Source: Ditylenchus dipsaci (taxonomy: Eukaryota; Nematoda; Chromadorea; Rhabditida; Anguinidae). From it: DNA of 64,000 nt. Made by a program: the position numbers and the translations under genes. This document shows positions 35,816-47,033 of this stretch, piece by piece (positions within the stretch are counted from its first letter, which is position 1; every line of letters begins with the position of its first letter). Under the pieces are notes generated by a model, which was given only the letters and a program-made list of their open reading frames with translations, was not told the DNA's origin and ran no database searches. Location of the stretch: the NCBI GenBank assembly GCA_004194705.1, contig SADC01001204.1:2108001-2172000 (forward strand). Direction: 5' to 3'.

Positions 35816-36205
35816 ATTGATTAAAAGTGTAAAAAATTTCGATATTTCCTCTTACGAAAGAAATTGGTTACGAAAATTCGCTGTTACGAAAAAGTTTCTG
35901 ACAAAAATTTGCTGTCACAAAAAAGTTTCTTACGAGTTTTCGCTGTTACGGAACTGTTTCTTACGAAAGTTCGTTCCTACAGCCGGTACAACTCCTGTCT
36001 GTATCTGGTGCCGCATGGAAATCGTCTTTAATAAAGACTCTTTATTCAAATTCACAGTCTGAATTTCAAACACATTTGAAGGTTGCTAGTTCAAATCCCT
36101 CTGGCCGCACACTTTATTTTTCTAACATTTTATTTCCTATTTTGGTAACGAAATTATCCTAAGGCTCTTGAGAGCACAACAAATACTTAAAGGGAGGGTG
36201 AAAGC

Positions 36206-36465
36206 TAGGGTTTGGTGATGTGAATATTCTCGGGAATATTCCGGGTTAATTCCCGGTCCGAATCTTAGATTCGGACCAAAAAATCGGTCCGAATCTTTTT
36301 GGTGTTTTTTTGCGATTTCGATTGATTTCTTATAATTAAAAAATAAATTTGGTTATTCGAAGATAAAAAAGTTCGGACCGAATCGGACCGGAGAAAAGAT
36401 AAAGACCAGGAATATTCCCGGGAATATTCCCGAAAAAGATTCGGACCGGTATTATTCCAACCCTA
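36206..36465. mobile_element. hAT-type MITE, 260 bp
   Basis: Ends TAGGGTTTGG and CCAACCCTA; exact 8-bp duplication GTGAAAGC (36198-36205, 36466-36473). Arms carry repeated TTCGGACC and GGAATATTCC steps. Confidence 0.85.
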
Positions 36466-36469
36466 GTGA

Positions 36470-36916
36470 AAGCTATTAAGGAGATAGTCTCGACACGAAA
36501 AGATTATTCCAAGTTTTGTGTTTTTTAAATGTGGTTTTGGATCCATATTTTGTCGAAAACTTGGTGTTGCGATATCAGACAATCTTGTGCAGGATTAAAA
36601 CTTGGCATAGCATCATAAATACCAGAATTTATAAATTCCTTTAAAAATGCCCTAAAAATCGAAATTTAATAAAAGACTGATCAACCTTTTTTTGGATATT
36701 TTCCCTTTTCCTTTTCCGTTTTCAGCGCATTTTTTTTTATAAAATTTCGAAATTCTGATATCGATGATGCTCATCCAACTTTTAATTTTGCATAAGTTTG
36801 TCTGATATCGCAACACCGGATTTTCGACAAAACATGGCTCTAAAAACATTAAAGAAAACAAAACTTGCAATAATCTTTTCGTGTCGTGATTATCTCCTTA
36901 ACAGCTTCCACCCTCC
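36470..36916. mobile_element. Foldback, ATTAAGGAGATAGTCTCGAC arms
   Basis: AAGCTATTAAGGAGATAGTC and GACACGAAAAGATTATTCCA pair with the inverse at 36865-36915. It begins exactly at the right target duplication of the hAT MITE at 36206. Confidence 0.65.
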
Positions 36917-37398
36917 ATTTAAGCGCAGAGATGCACGACTACTTGAGCTAATTTAGAGCCCAAACCTAGGTAAGAATGATTTATTTTTAAAACCGTAAAA
37001 TTAAGGCTGTTAATAATAACAACCAGGGCTGGGCACGGGCCGGCCCGACACCGGGCCGCTTACTCTCCGGTCCGGGCCAAAAATGTCTCGTCCCGCGGCC
37101 CGGCCCGGTCGGCCCGGTGTATCTCATGTACCCTGAAATGTCCAACTTTTCAAAAAAAAGTAATTTTTTCCGGAAAATACACAAATCTTTTTGTATAGAA
37201 AATTTATTTATTTATTTATTTTTTTATTGTTTACGTATCAAGTACGCGACTGAATCCATGAAAATTCAAGAATATAATTATTGATCAGTAAGTGATTTAA
37301 AGAATTTTCCTTCATCCAGAAGAAGAAAAAGTGGCATTCCATGATGAGTCTATCCACAATTAACAACAATGTATGGTAAGTCATCAGGCCTAGAATAG

Positions 37399-38230
37399 CT
37401 AAAATGGTGATCCACAACCTTGGTCAACTTTCATCTTTGCCACGTCTTTTTCGAAAGCAGTCATTTTGCAGAAAGGGAAATTCATCCATGTTGTTGAGTA
37501 GTCGGGGTTTAGAAGATTCAAATTGCCATGGGATTTTGTAATTTCGCCCAGGGGGGACGCGGAAGATATTGTTGGTGTGGAAGAGGGGATGATCAAGAAG
37601 CGGTTTGTTGGTATGAGAATTCTTATCTGTGTTTTTGCTTTTGATTGGTGTAATTTTGCCCTTGATAATACGAACAGTCTGTCCATTGGCATTGAGTTTT
37701 CGACATTGCTATCGTTGCTCAAATTGGTGTTGTCGGCTGGCAAAATTTCGATAATATCCGAGACAGTTTAATGATCAGTTGAGCTTTTATCAGACAAGGA
37801 ATCCGCCAATACTTCTGCTAGTCCAGCAATAATAATAGATCGACTATGCTCAATATTTTCAAGAGAGGTAGAGTGGGATGTAGTCTTTTGGGAAGTTGGA
37901 TCCAAATAGGGATTTGAATTTTTAGAGTTCAATTCCTTGACAATAGCAAATAAATCCTTTACAATAGGCCATAGAGGATTATCTTTCAAGTGTAAAAATG
38001 TGTTTTCAGTATAGTTTTGGATAGAAGTAATAGAATTATCGATTGAATTTTGGCCATTTTTTGTGTGTTAAGAAAAATATTGCTGTTTTTAGCAGGCATC
38101 CTGACTGACTCAGAGGAAAATAGAGGGAAAAACAATGAATAAGCTCAAGAACCGTGAAGAAAATTATATTTCTAGATTCTAGAGAAAAAATAGAAAAACT
38201 GCCACCTCTCCGAAAACAGAAGAAAGGCAT
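37399..38230 (-). pseudogene. LINE ORF1-like reading frame inside the hAT element
   Basis: Minus-strand frames 37989-37768 and 37743-37399 can be joined with one frame change. They carry a pattern like the RRM-like region of nematode non-LTR ORF1 proteins: ENIEHSRSIIIAGLAEV, VSDIIEIL, MDRLFVLSRAKLHQ, TQIRILIPTNRFLI. A reverse transcriptase was not found. An upstream frame (38230-38036) is less convincing. The family call is from a weak remembered pattern. Confidence 0.35.
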
Positions 38231-38639
38231 TTAGCAGCATTTTTTTGTTAAAAAGTGACCATTGTAAAGAGTATTTCTAATTATACCGTGGCAACTTAGC
38301 GACCATTCAGCATTCACACCTTATGTATAGGTAACACTACTTATAGGTAACACTACTTAAATATTTGGGTAGTATTCTCTGAAGATGACCACCTTTATGC
38401 TATACACATAGGTACCACTTTACACATGAGTATATTGGGTATCTTGGTACTAAGTCCTACCTGAAAACTACCACTTTTATAGTGAATATGAGTATCACCA
38501 CCGATAAATCAAATGATTTGGATACATGAGGACTACAGCCTGTACACCGAGGTGCTACTACTTACTGCCAGCCAAATAAAAATCCATAATACATGCTGCT
38601 GATGTAAATATACAAAGGATGTTCAGTGAAAACGAAAAT

Positions 38640-39390
38640 TTAACGGTACTTGTGCATTTGGGGGGCCCTTTTTTGGTTAACTGTAAATATGGTTTAAACG
38701 TCTCCTAAGTAATATTTATACGCCAGAAACGATAGAAATGTTGTTTCCTAACAATTCCCGCACTAAAAAGTGAAGTTCACAAAAAAAGTTGGCTACCAAA
38801 GATTGATTAATTGCCTTGGTCCCCCAAGGTCAAATATCGTATATTAAGGTATCCTACCACGTTTTGGTCACCGGAGCTGGGCAAAAAGAGTCTTTAATGC
38901 ATGTATGATCAAGAGTCTCTCTCGGAATCATGTCTAAGGTAAGTGGGTGCGTGCATCTCTAACCAACCAAGCCCACTGCGACCCCTTCGGGGGCGCAGGG
39001 GGCCTAGTTGCTTGGGGTTGAGGTGCGCACACCCACGTACCTTAGACACCAATCACTCGGAGTAACTCTGGATGCATAAAAAAATATGCATACCAGAGTT
39101 TATTTATGCGGTAGGCACCAGCTAACAAAACTATGTTCGAATTGCATCTTTTTGGTTTTTTTAAGATGTATAGGTACCCTTTTTGGTTTAATTACCTTGG
39201 GGGACCAAGGCAGTTGATCAATCTTTGGTAGCCAACTTTTTTTTGTGAACTTCACTTTTAAGTGCGGAATTGTTAGGAAACAACTTTTTTATCGTTTCTG
39301 GCGTATAAAAATTACTTAGGAGACGTTTAAACCATATTTAAAGTTAACCAAAAAGGGGCCCCCCAAGTGCACAAGTGCCAATTTAACAAC
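38640..39390. mobile_element. Long foldback nested in the hAT element
   Basis: Arms of about 190 bp (GGGGGGCCCTTTTTTGGTTAA through TTGCCTTGGTCCCCCAAGG) pair with the inverse at 39190-39390. The centre repeats the CTCTGGATGCAT / AATCATGTCTAAGGTAAGTG segment of 22810-23262. Confidence 0.75.
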
Positions 39391-39858
39391 ATTTAAGAAT
39401 TTTCCGGGCTTTTCGGGCCGGGCCGACACCCTTCCGGGCTGGGCTTTCATAGTTAAGCAGCGGGCCGGGCTGACCAAACCCGGCCCGTGCACGGCCCTGA
39501 TAACAACTCAATCCTAGAAATGACTCCATTCAATAAATTGATAACTTTAGGCCTTAGATTGTCAATCAAAGAGATGAAAATTTAAATAATTTTAAGATGC
39601 AGCTGTACTAATAACGAGTTGTTACTTAATAAACCATAAAAATCACTAGTCGCCTAATCCTTTGAACAGGCAGCCAAGTTTTGCATGTTTATTGATTTCT
39701 TGGTGTGAAGGATATTTTCACGAAATTATAGTGATGATAAAAGGCAAAAAGAAGACACACAACAGACCTATCTGCCTTAGATCGATATCTTTTTTGCACA
39801 GCTTTGAAATATTTTGTATATGCTACTTTTTTTCTCTAGAATTTTGAGAGATTAATTC

Positions 39859-42800
39859 ATGAACAAGTTTCTTCTGTTGATTCGACGAATTTTGCTGTAT
39901 TCCTACAAATGGATATTTTTGTTGATATTATTTTCATGTGCCATCGTATTGATAGTTAAGTCAACTAGACAATCAACAAAAGAAAATGTGTATCTCAATT
40001 TAGGGTAAGACATGTTTTTTGGACTTGGCTACATTTGCGGTTGGGGTTTGACGGACACGACAAGGTCGGACAGCTTTGTGAGGATGGGACATTCTCAGCC
40101 CAACAAATGGCGCCTCGACAAATGCGGATGGTCATGTACGGACGAGTCTTCAGCGAATGCGAAATTTGCGGACATTTTTTGAGATTAAAAAAGCTTTTTA
40201 TTTGAAACATGTACTTGTCGGGCCGCAAATGACGTTCTGCAAAAGTCGGGCCACTTACGTCAGCCCGCGAAAATGAAGTCAGCCGTCAGTCCTTTCGCAA
40301 AACCTCAACCTTAAATGTCGCCAGGCCTCTTTTTTATCATTAAAGGGCGGGGGAACTTTATATACGCTAGAGTCGACGGTTCAAAACCCCTGGGTGCAAA
40401 GCCTATTTATTTCAATCTATTTTTAGTAGCTCACTGACTATTGGGAGCGAAAATCATCAAGCAATCGTTTGCAACTATTTCCAGCACTACTTTATTGTCA
40501 CCAAGTTCCCTAATTCCAGGATATTATTCAAATGACCATCGAAATAAAGGATGGCAGGCAATAAATTTTAACTCTGACTACATATTACCTTTTACTCCTT
40601 GAATAGCTTAAATAAAAGCCCAGAATCTTGGCTACATTTGAGTATATTAAAATATCGATCAAACCAGTCAAAGAAAAGTCCCAGAAAAAATCGATTTTCG
40701 GAAATTAAGCCTATTTTAGTCTTTGAAAAAACCCCAATAGATGTGAAACCGTGTGGTGATAATTTAGTTAAGGGTCTGAGGATCATTTACACACCAAACT
40801 TGTAAATAAAAAAAGATAAAAAAGGTGTGCACCCACAGGGGGTTTAAACCTTCGACCCTAGGCGTCGCGTTTACCATATGTCTTCTAATAAGGCCCCACT
40901 TCAAATAAGGCCTAATAAGGCCAAAAAGGCATCTTCTAATAAGGCCCCACTTCCTAATTTAACTAATTTAAAATAGATTCAATTTTTTTTTGAAATAAAA
41001 TTAACACAGAAACACTTCTGGTTAGTTGTCTCACTGAATGAAAAAATAATTTCAGAAATATTTTGTTCGACCAGGATTGTCTAAAATCGATTCAGCAAGC
41101 TAAAAACATCACATGCCAATTTCCTGTCACTATTGCTACGGATAAAGAAGACCTACTTAAAAATGAATCCGTTTTTTCACAAATACAGTTAGTGAAAATT
41201 AATGAAAACATTTCCAATTATATGCTCCTTGCTGCTGGAAAAACCAAAAAAGCGTTTTTTAGGTAAGAAAATACATATTTAATTATGCACTCTTAAAAAT
41301 TTAAAACCAGTTTAGATTTGAGACCAAACTTATTTCTCCAGAACAGTTATTTGGAAAAAATCGATCTATTCCTAATAAATTTAATCTCCGAGTTCCAGTA
41401 CATATTCAAGATTTTTTTGAAGCTGACAAAAACAGCAAATTTTTGGATTGTCATCCCACTCTGAATAGATCAATGCCATGGTATACCAAAAGAACTATTC
41501 CAATCATGTTCTCGGCCAGAATAGCTGAGTTTTTAGAAATCCTTTCATTATTTTCTGTGTCTGGATTTTTATTTAATGGAAGTTTGTTAGGTAATTGAAC
41601 TGAAATTTTAGCATAAAATATTGGACTCTAGTAGCGAAATCAACCATCGAACCAACCCCCCGCCCCCAATGAATTTTTCCATTTTCCGAAAAAGTAAAGG
41701 TATATATGTCCCGAACCCCGGAAGTGCGTTAGACATATTTTAGTACCGGTTACCATACGCTGGCCTACCTTGAGTTTGAGCCTAAAGCAAGGGGAGTTAC
41801 ACCGACTTTTATGAGGAAAAATTGATAAGTAGTTGTGGTATTGGCTATTAGCGCTAAGAATAATTGAAATAACTAACATATTTTTTTAAAATAAGATCAG
41901 TGGATGCTTACCGATTTTCTAGCTAACCCAGGGCTGCCATCTCAAAATTAAAATAGGACATTTGGTCGAAAAACAGGAATTTGAAGGAAAAAGTCCATTT
42001 TATCTAGTGCTTATTGCCATTTTGAAGAGAGAAAAAAGATTTTGACTAAAACTTCGAAAATAAAAAAAGATTTGGGGTCCCAAAAAAAGGACAAATCTTT
42101 TTAAAAAGGACATATGGCAGCCCTGAGCTAACCCCACAAAAAATTTTAATGTTTTGTGGTCATTTGTAAGATTTGTTTTTACCAGTACAGACTGGGTGTG
42201 GAAAATCACTATCCCAGAGAGGATTGTGGGCGAGGGCTGGCCAGTGTATAATATGATGGACTAAAATATATTTTGAACTCACGTTTCAGTCTTTTCTAAC
42301 AAAGGCTGACCAATCCTTACTTTAGCTTGAAAAGCTACTTTAAAATAACACAGCGGACTAACATTGTGAAGCCAAAAAAAATTTTTAGTGCAATTAATGA
42401 AAAGCCCTAAAAATTATCGATATCAGATCCAGCAATTTAATTATAGACTATTAAGGTTGGAGACGCGAGTGCTCAATCATTCCACATACTCAAGATGTAG
42501 ACATTGCCATGTTTGCAAACCAGCACTCTAGCGCTCTTCTGAACTTCTTTAAGCAAAGCGACAAATTCAAACTGATCCATATGCTTGGCAAACCAGAAGA
42601 TTCTTTTGAGTTAAGTGTGGCTGTAGATGGAATAAAAATAGATCTATTCTACTTGTATGATGTACCAGGCGGAAACACCTCCTATACTTCTAGCATGAGG
42701 ATCCCTCAAAGGCAGCAACTAAAAGCCATTTACCCAAAAGTCAAAGGCATTTGCAAAGGAGACCTGCATGGTCATTTAGTGTCTTTACCATGCAATGTGG

Positions 42801-43623
42801 AGGAACTATTGAAAGTATGTTTATGATTTAAAAAAATTGCTACAGTCAAGTCTTGATTTTACGGCATCCCCTCAAGTTCGTTCCCGCCTTGTGTCCGACA
42901 CCTTTTTTACCTCGATTTTCGAAGTCTTTTGCCAAATGTGATTTGCCAGTCTGGTCCGAAGTATCGCAAGGATTCTGACTCCCTCTTTCTTTTTTCAGAA
43001 TCTCGCAATTTCGCCATTAAGATCCGTTGGTCTCGGTTTTTACGGCACTTCTTTCTAACTAAAATCAAGACTCTTAATTAGTGTTGAAAATTCAAAAGAG
43101 ACGAGAAAATTCCGAGAATTCTCGATTTCTCGTCTCGAAAATTTTGCTCTTCTCGTTCTCGCTTGTCACTCGACCAGTTTTTTTTCTCGTCGAGATTCTC
43201 GACATTTCGAGAAATTTGTTTCCTCACGAGTCAAAATGTATTATTTCCAGAATTAAAAATTTTTCTCATTTCTCGACGAGATTCTCGAAAATTTTTTTAT
43301 CGCGATACTCGATTCTCGAAAATTTTATCTTTCTCGTTCTCGATTCTCGCGATATTTACAGACTGGCGGATCACATATGGCAAAATACTTCGAAAATCGA
43401 GGTGAAAAAGTTGGACCCAAGGGGATGCTGTAAACTCGAGACTTAACTGTTCAAACAATTTCTAAGATAATTTGTTTTTTAGGCAGACTATGGTAATTGG
43501 CAAGAAGATGTTCCTACTTCTCAATATATATGGGACAAGACCTCTCAAAATCTAGAATACGGAAAAGTGCATACCGAAGAAGAGTTTAAAGAATTGTATC
43601 ATCCTTATTTCAACTGCTGTTAA
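39859..43623 (+). CDS. Fukutin/LicD-like phosphotransferase (6 exons, complete)
   Basis: Exons: 39859-40004, 40427-40504, 41056-41262, 41316-41590, 42456-42814, 43483-43623, giving 1206 nt and 401 aa with no frameshift. It begins with a basic cytoplasmic tail and one hydrophobic signal anchor (YKWIFLLILFSCAIVLIV), the type II layout of Golgi enzymes. The catalytic part shows FLFNGSLLGWRRECSIIPHT followed by QDVDIAMFA, the acidic DVD motif of the fukutin/LicD nucleotidyltransferase-like fold, and IDLFYLYD further on. The C-terminus has YGNWQEDVPTSQYIWD, typical of the nematode members. In animals, fukutin and its relatives transfer ribitol-phosphate to O-mannosyl glycans; nematode members are assumed, not shown, to do similar phosphosugar transfer. 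The second-exon donor (after base 40504) was chosen by phase. Intron 4 holds a 197-bp hAT MITE and intron 5 a Tigger-like MITE. Confidence 0.93.
40375..40880. repeat. Pair of tRNA-like B-box motifs around exon 2 of the fukutin-like gene
   Basis: Plus: TCGACGGTTCAAAACCCCTG at 40372. Minus: GGGTCGAAGGTTTAAACCCC in 40835-40860. They flank exon 2 in opposite directions. Confidence 0.45.
41929..42125. mobile_element. hAT-type MITE, CAGGGCTGCCA family
   Basis: Ends CAGGGCTGCCATCTC and GGCAGCCCTG; exact 8-bp duplication AGCTAACC (41921-41928, 42126-42133). Lies in intron 4 of the fukutin-like gene. Confidence 0.88.
42843..43449. mobile_element. Tigger-like hairpin MITE with TCTCG-rich centre
   Basis: Ends CAGTCAAGTCTTGATTTTAC and inverse; AAGTTCGTTCCCGCC block on the left. 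Positions 43090-43350 are made of repeated TTCTCG/CGAGAA steps. Intron 5 of the fukutin-like gene. Confidence 0.78.
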
Positions 43624-44005
43624 ATTGAGTTTGTTATATTGTATAAAAATGCAGAAACTGTCAAATCAGAGAGGTATTATTTTGTTTATTACTTTTGAAT
43701 AACATTCAAAAAATATTAAACGTACCGTAATTTACCAAATTTTTCCTTTAGTTCGCTAGAAATCGATCTTTTTCAAAAAAATCGCTTGTAGCTTAGATGT
43801 AAGCCTAACAGCATTGGTTACGAATTAGAGGAAAGATGGTAACAATCTTGTACAAATAAGAAACTTTGTTGCAAAAAAAATTGACCAAATTTTTTTGCGT
43901 TCATTGTGAAAAGTGCATGTCAAATCAGAAAGGGGGGGGGGACTTAAGTTCCTAAAGTAGTAGTATGCCTGATACCACTATATCGTACAAGTAGTCTTAC
44001 AGATA

Positions 44006-46422
44006 CAGTCAAACCTCGATAAACCGCCGCCCTCGATAAGGGGTGGTATTTAATTTTGCCCGTAGAATTGTGAAAAATGCCCGTAGAATATTTAATTTTG
44101 CCCGTAGATTTTTTTGCCCGTAGAATTGTGAAAAATGCCCGTAGAATTGTGAAAAATGCCCGTAGATTTTGGTTGCCCGTAGAATTGTGAAAAATGCCCG
44201 TAGAATTGTGAAAAATGCCCGTAGATTTCGGTTGCCCGTAGAATTGTGAAAAATGCCCGTAGATTTTGGTTGCCCGTAGAATTTTGAAATTTGCCCGTAG
44301 ATTTTGAAAAAATTCTATGTGGCAATTTTCGTTTTCTTAAACCTTTAACTGCCTTTTAGATTTCACTTTTATATGTATCTTCTAGCTTCGAGCAGAATTT
44401 GCGAACACAAAATGATCTTTTAATCTATTCAGTGATCTATTAAGCAAGATCCTTCAGTCTTACTCAACCTAACTTTATTCATTTCCCACCAACAACAATG
44501 AGAAAGCAAAACATCACGAAACAATAACAACATCGTTGAATGAACATTTAGCCCTGGCTAGGCCTTCCTCTCTTTCTTTTCCTGCCCAATGGATCAGCTG
44601 TGGCATGACTCGGAAACTCGATTCTTCCTTCTTTGCGCATGATCAGGAGCGCGTGCTTGCAAAGACCTTTCTTCGCACCAACAAAGCAATTGCATGAGAA
44701 GTAGCGCGGCCAATTAGGAGAAGGACTAATTATGTAGAAGAGCGACTTCAACTCCTGAAACACTTACTTTATAAAATCAACCCGCGATCAAAAGAACTGA
44801 AGACCACCAAATAGTGTTCCCAGTTCACCAAGTAGAGTCCACCGTTGAGCAGGTCGTAGTGCTGGACGATATCTTGATCGGTAACTTTTGCGGATGGCAT
44901 CACAAAAACGTTGTTCCTTCGGTAAAGTGGACGATGCTCTTCTCCAAGCACATGCGCATCGCGGTACAGATCATGTCGTATGGGTGGCACAGCGGCGATA
45001 TTCTGCAAGTAAGATAAGTCTTATACAGTACAAGCAACATCGGCAGAAAATAATTAACTACTTGATGGTCCGGACATTTGCTGCAGTTTTCGATCATCCT
45101 CTCGGCCGCTCGTAGAAAAGGACGGAGGAGAAGAAGTTTGCGAAGAGTGCTGCAGTCTTTGATCACACGGTTCCAAGATTCCAGGCCATTGTTTGTCGAC
45201 GGATAGGCGGAGAAACCCTCGTACCATCCATTCAGGCTTGATTCGACCCATGAAGCTCGGAAGTAGGAAATGAAGTCGATCCTGATTGCCTCCTGCGCTA
45301 TGTACTTCAAAGCCCAGTACTCCATCAAAGCACGTGCAGCTATATTGAAAAGACATAAGCAGGCAGCAGAAGATACAGTTATAAAGCCTTACCTTCTTTA
45401 AATTCCACCTCTGTAGTCGCCAGCTGGAGTCTTTTCACATTCAGATAGATCTCTCGCTTTGTTTCTCTAGACAGACCCAGCTCTCTCATCTTCTTGCGCA
45501 AATTCTGCATGACGTGGAAGAAGCACATCGCCCTCTTAGCTTCAGGCCACACGGATCTATCTATCTGGTTTTTCCTTCCTTTACTTTCTGGCGCACCACT
45601 TGCTTGACCTTTGGGGAGAGAATCGCTGGTAATGTTGACTCGTGGTCCGAATGCTGCCCCGTTGTTTCTACGATGATTTCTTGGTTGTGACTTGGCCACC
45701 GAATTCTGAGCTTCGCAGGGCAGGTGCATCCCTTCTTTCTTGATACAGAGCATTCATAGTTCTCCAGATTATGCTTACGGACGATAGATTTTCTTTTCCT
45801 AAAAAGAATGGATGTGCCTTAAGCAGATTCAGAACCTATGATCAAGGGATAACTTACAAAGACCAACGATTCGTCGCCCAAATGCTGCGCTCGCTATACT
45901 TCCACCGCTGAAGTTGGCTTTCTGCTTCCTCACCTTCGAACTTGACCACTTGCGTGTAGACGAGAGCAGGCTTGTCCTTTCTTTGACCGGTAACTTCACG
46001 GAGAGACATATCTAAAAAGCTCAACATGACTTTACGAACATCCTTTACGTATGTGTGGAACATTAATTCTACGGGCATTTTTCACAATACTACGGGCAAA
46101 TTTCAAAATTCTACGGGCATTTTTCACAATTCTACGGGCAACCAAAATCTACGGGCATTTTTCACAATTCTACGGGCATTTTTCACAATTCTACGGGCAT
46201 TTTTCACAATTCTACGGGCAAAAAAATCTACGGGCAAAATTAAATATTCTACGGGCATTTTTCACAATTCTACGGGCAAAATTAAATATTATCCCTCGAT
46301 AAGCCCGATTTGGTTGGCCGTCAGAGAAACTCAACAAAGTTTACCCCCGCTAAACCGCCACCTCGATAATCCGCCACCATCGGATCGGTCCCATGGGGTG
46401 GCGGATTATCGAGGTTTGACTG
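44006..46422. mobile_element. Tigger/pogo-like MITE split by the MULE
   Basis: The ends are CAGTCAAACCTCGATAA (44006 on) and its inverse closing at 46422, both next to TA. Without the MULE the element would be about 160 bp. The right arm keeps the internal AACTCAACAAAG block shared by other members of the group. Confidence 0.85.
44041..46295 (-). mobile_element. Mutator-like (MULE) transposon with subrepeat termini and SWIM transposase
   Basis: The element is 2255 bp, begins GGG and ends CCC, and is flanked by identical 8-bp duplications TCGATAAG (44033-44040 and 46296-46303). Both termini are inverted arrays of a roughly 21-bp unit based on TTGCCCGTAGAATTGTGAAAA (about 10 units on the left, 44057-44310; about 10 on the right, 46065-46280). 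The transposase reads on the minus strand in pieces: 46078-45854, 45753-45379 (WPEAKRAMCFFHVMQNLRKK), 45328-44900 (WYEGFSAYPSTNNGLESWN) and 45008-44769, then 44763-44548 with a SWIM zinc finger (CNCFVGAKKGLCKH) and a basic tail. No N-terminal domain with the first catalytic Asp is visible, so it is probably shortened. Segments are separated by likely small introns. Confidence 0.9.
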
Positions 46423-46552
46423 TACTACTAAGGCCCCCAGGGATTCTCAACCCCCAAGGGACCAACAAAAAAGTTTATTCAATCAAATGGAAGGTAGAGT
46501 ATTAGTCATTTTACACAATGTCTGGCCAAATGGAAATGGAAAAAAAATTTAA

Positions 46553-46880
46553 AGGGACATGCTCGTCGCCGATGGAAATAATTTTGTACGACAGGTACTA
46601 TTAAATTTCAAACGAGAATCAAAGTGTCGCATTTTGGTGAAAGTCTTGGAAAATATTGCGTCCAACCTAAATAGAAACAACGACCGATTTTTACAGTCCT
46701 CCTTTAGTTTACCACTCAGCCACTGAGGCTATTCATTGGTGCTAGTGTTTTTCATTACTTATAGCCAAAATTGTATTTAACAAATTTGAAATTCAAATTA
46801 ATTCTTTCTAAATTGACCTGGTACCCGCCTTTCAAATCGGCGAGCATGCCCTCAACATCGGCGAGCATGCCCTTAAGGGG
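46553..46880. mobile_element. Second copy of the GGGCATGCTCG-ended element
   Basis: Left AAGGGACATGCTCGTCGCCG; right CGGCGAGCATGCCCTTAAGG with a partial duplication of the end. The centre (46700-46740, minus) is tRNA-like with GTGGCTGAGTGGTAAAC. Confidence 0.75.
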
Positions 46881-47033
46881 TTATTTGTGCTGGCAGGAAA
46901 AATAGCCTTTTCACGAGTTTTCAAATTTGGCACGCCGTGTCTTTAAACTCGAAAAATTGAAGACTATAATTGGTTTTTACCAGTGTTGCCACACTCTTGT
47001 AAAATTAAGAAATATTTTATTATAGTTAAAATG

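Larger units (their letters stand above)
37024..39499. mobile_element. hAT-superfamily element, 2.5 kb, with exact 8-bp target duplication
   Basis: It starts CAGGGCTGGGCACGG and ends with the inverse-type CCGTGCACGGCCCTG. The flanks are identical: ATAACAAC at 37016-37023 and 39500-39507. Terminal CAGGG and an 8-bp duplication are hAT marks. Inside are GC-rich subterminal runs of GGCCCGG type, minus-strand reading frames (37399-38230), a stretch rich in GGTA/ACC steps (38320-38560) and a long foldback (38640-39390). No hAT transposase was seen, so it is probably non-autonomous. Confidence 0.85.

Noticed and set aside
43081..43446. 121- and 80-codon frames rich in Phe/Ser/Arg
   Set aside because: Product of the TTCTCG simple repeats inside a MITE.
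14000..46290. Arrays of short repeats as a CRISPR
   Set aside because: Eukaryotic window; units are contiguous, without unique spacers, and sit inverted at transposon ends.
46026..46505. 159- and 83-codon plus frames with NSTGIF/ILRAFF repeats
   Set aside because: These are translations of the MULE terminal subrepeats.
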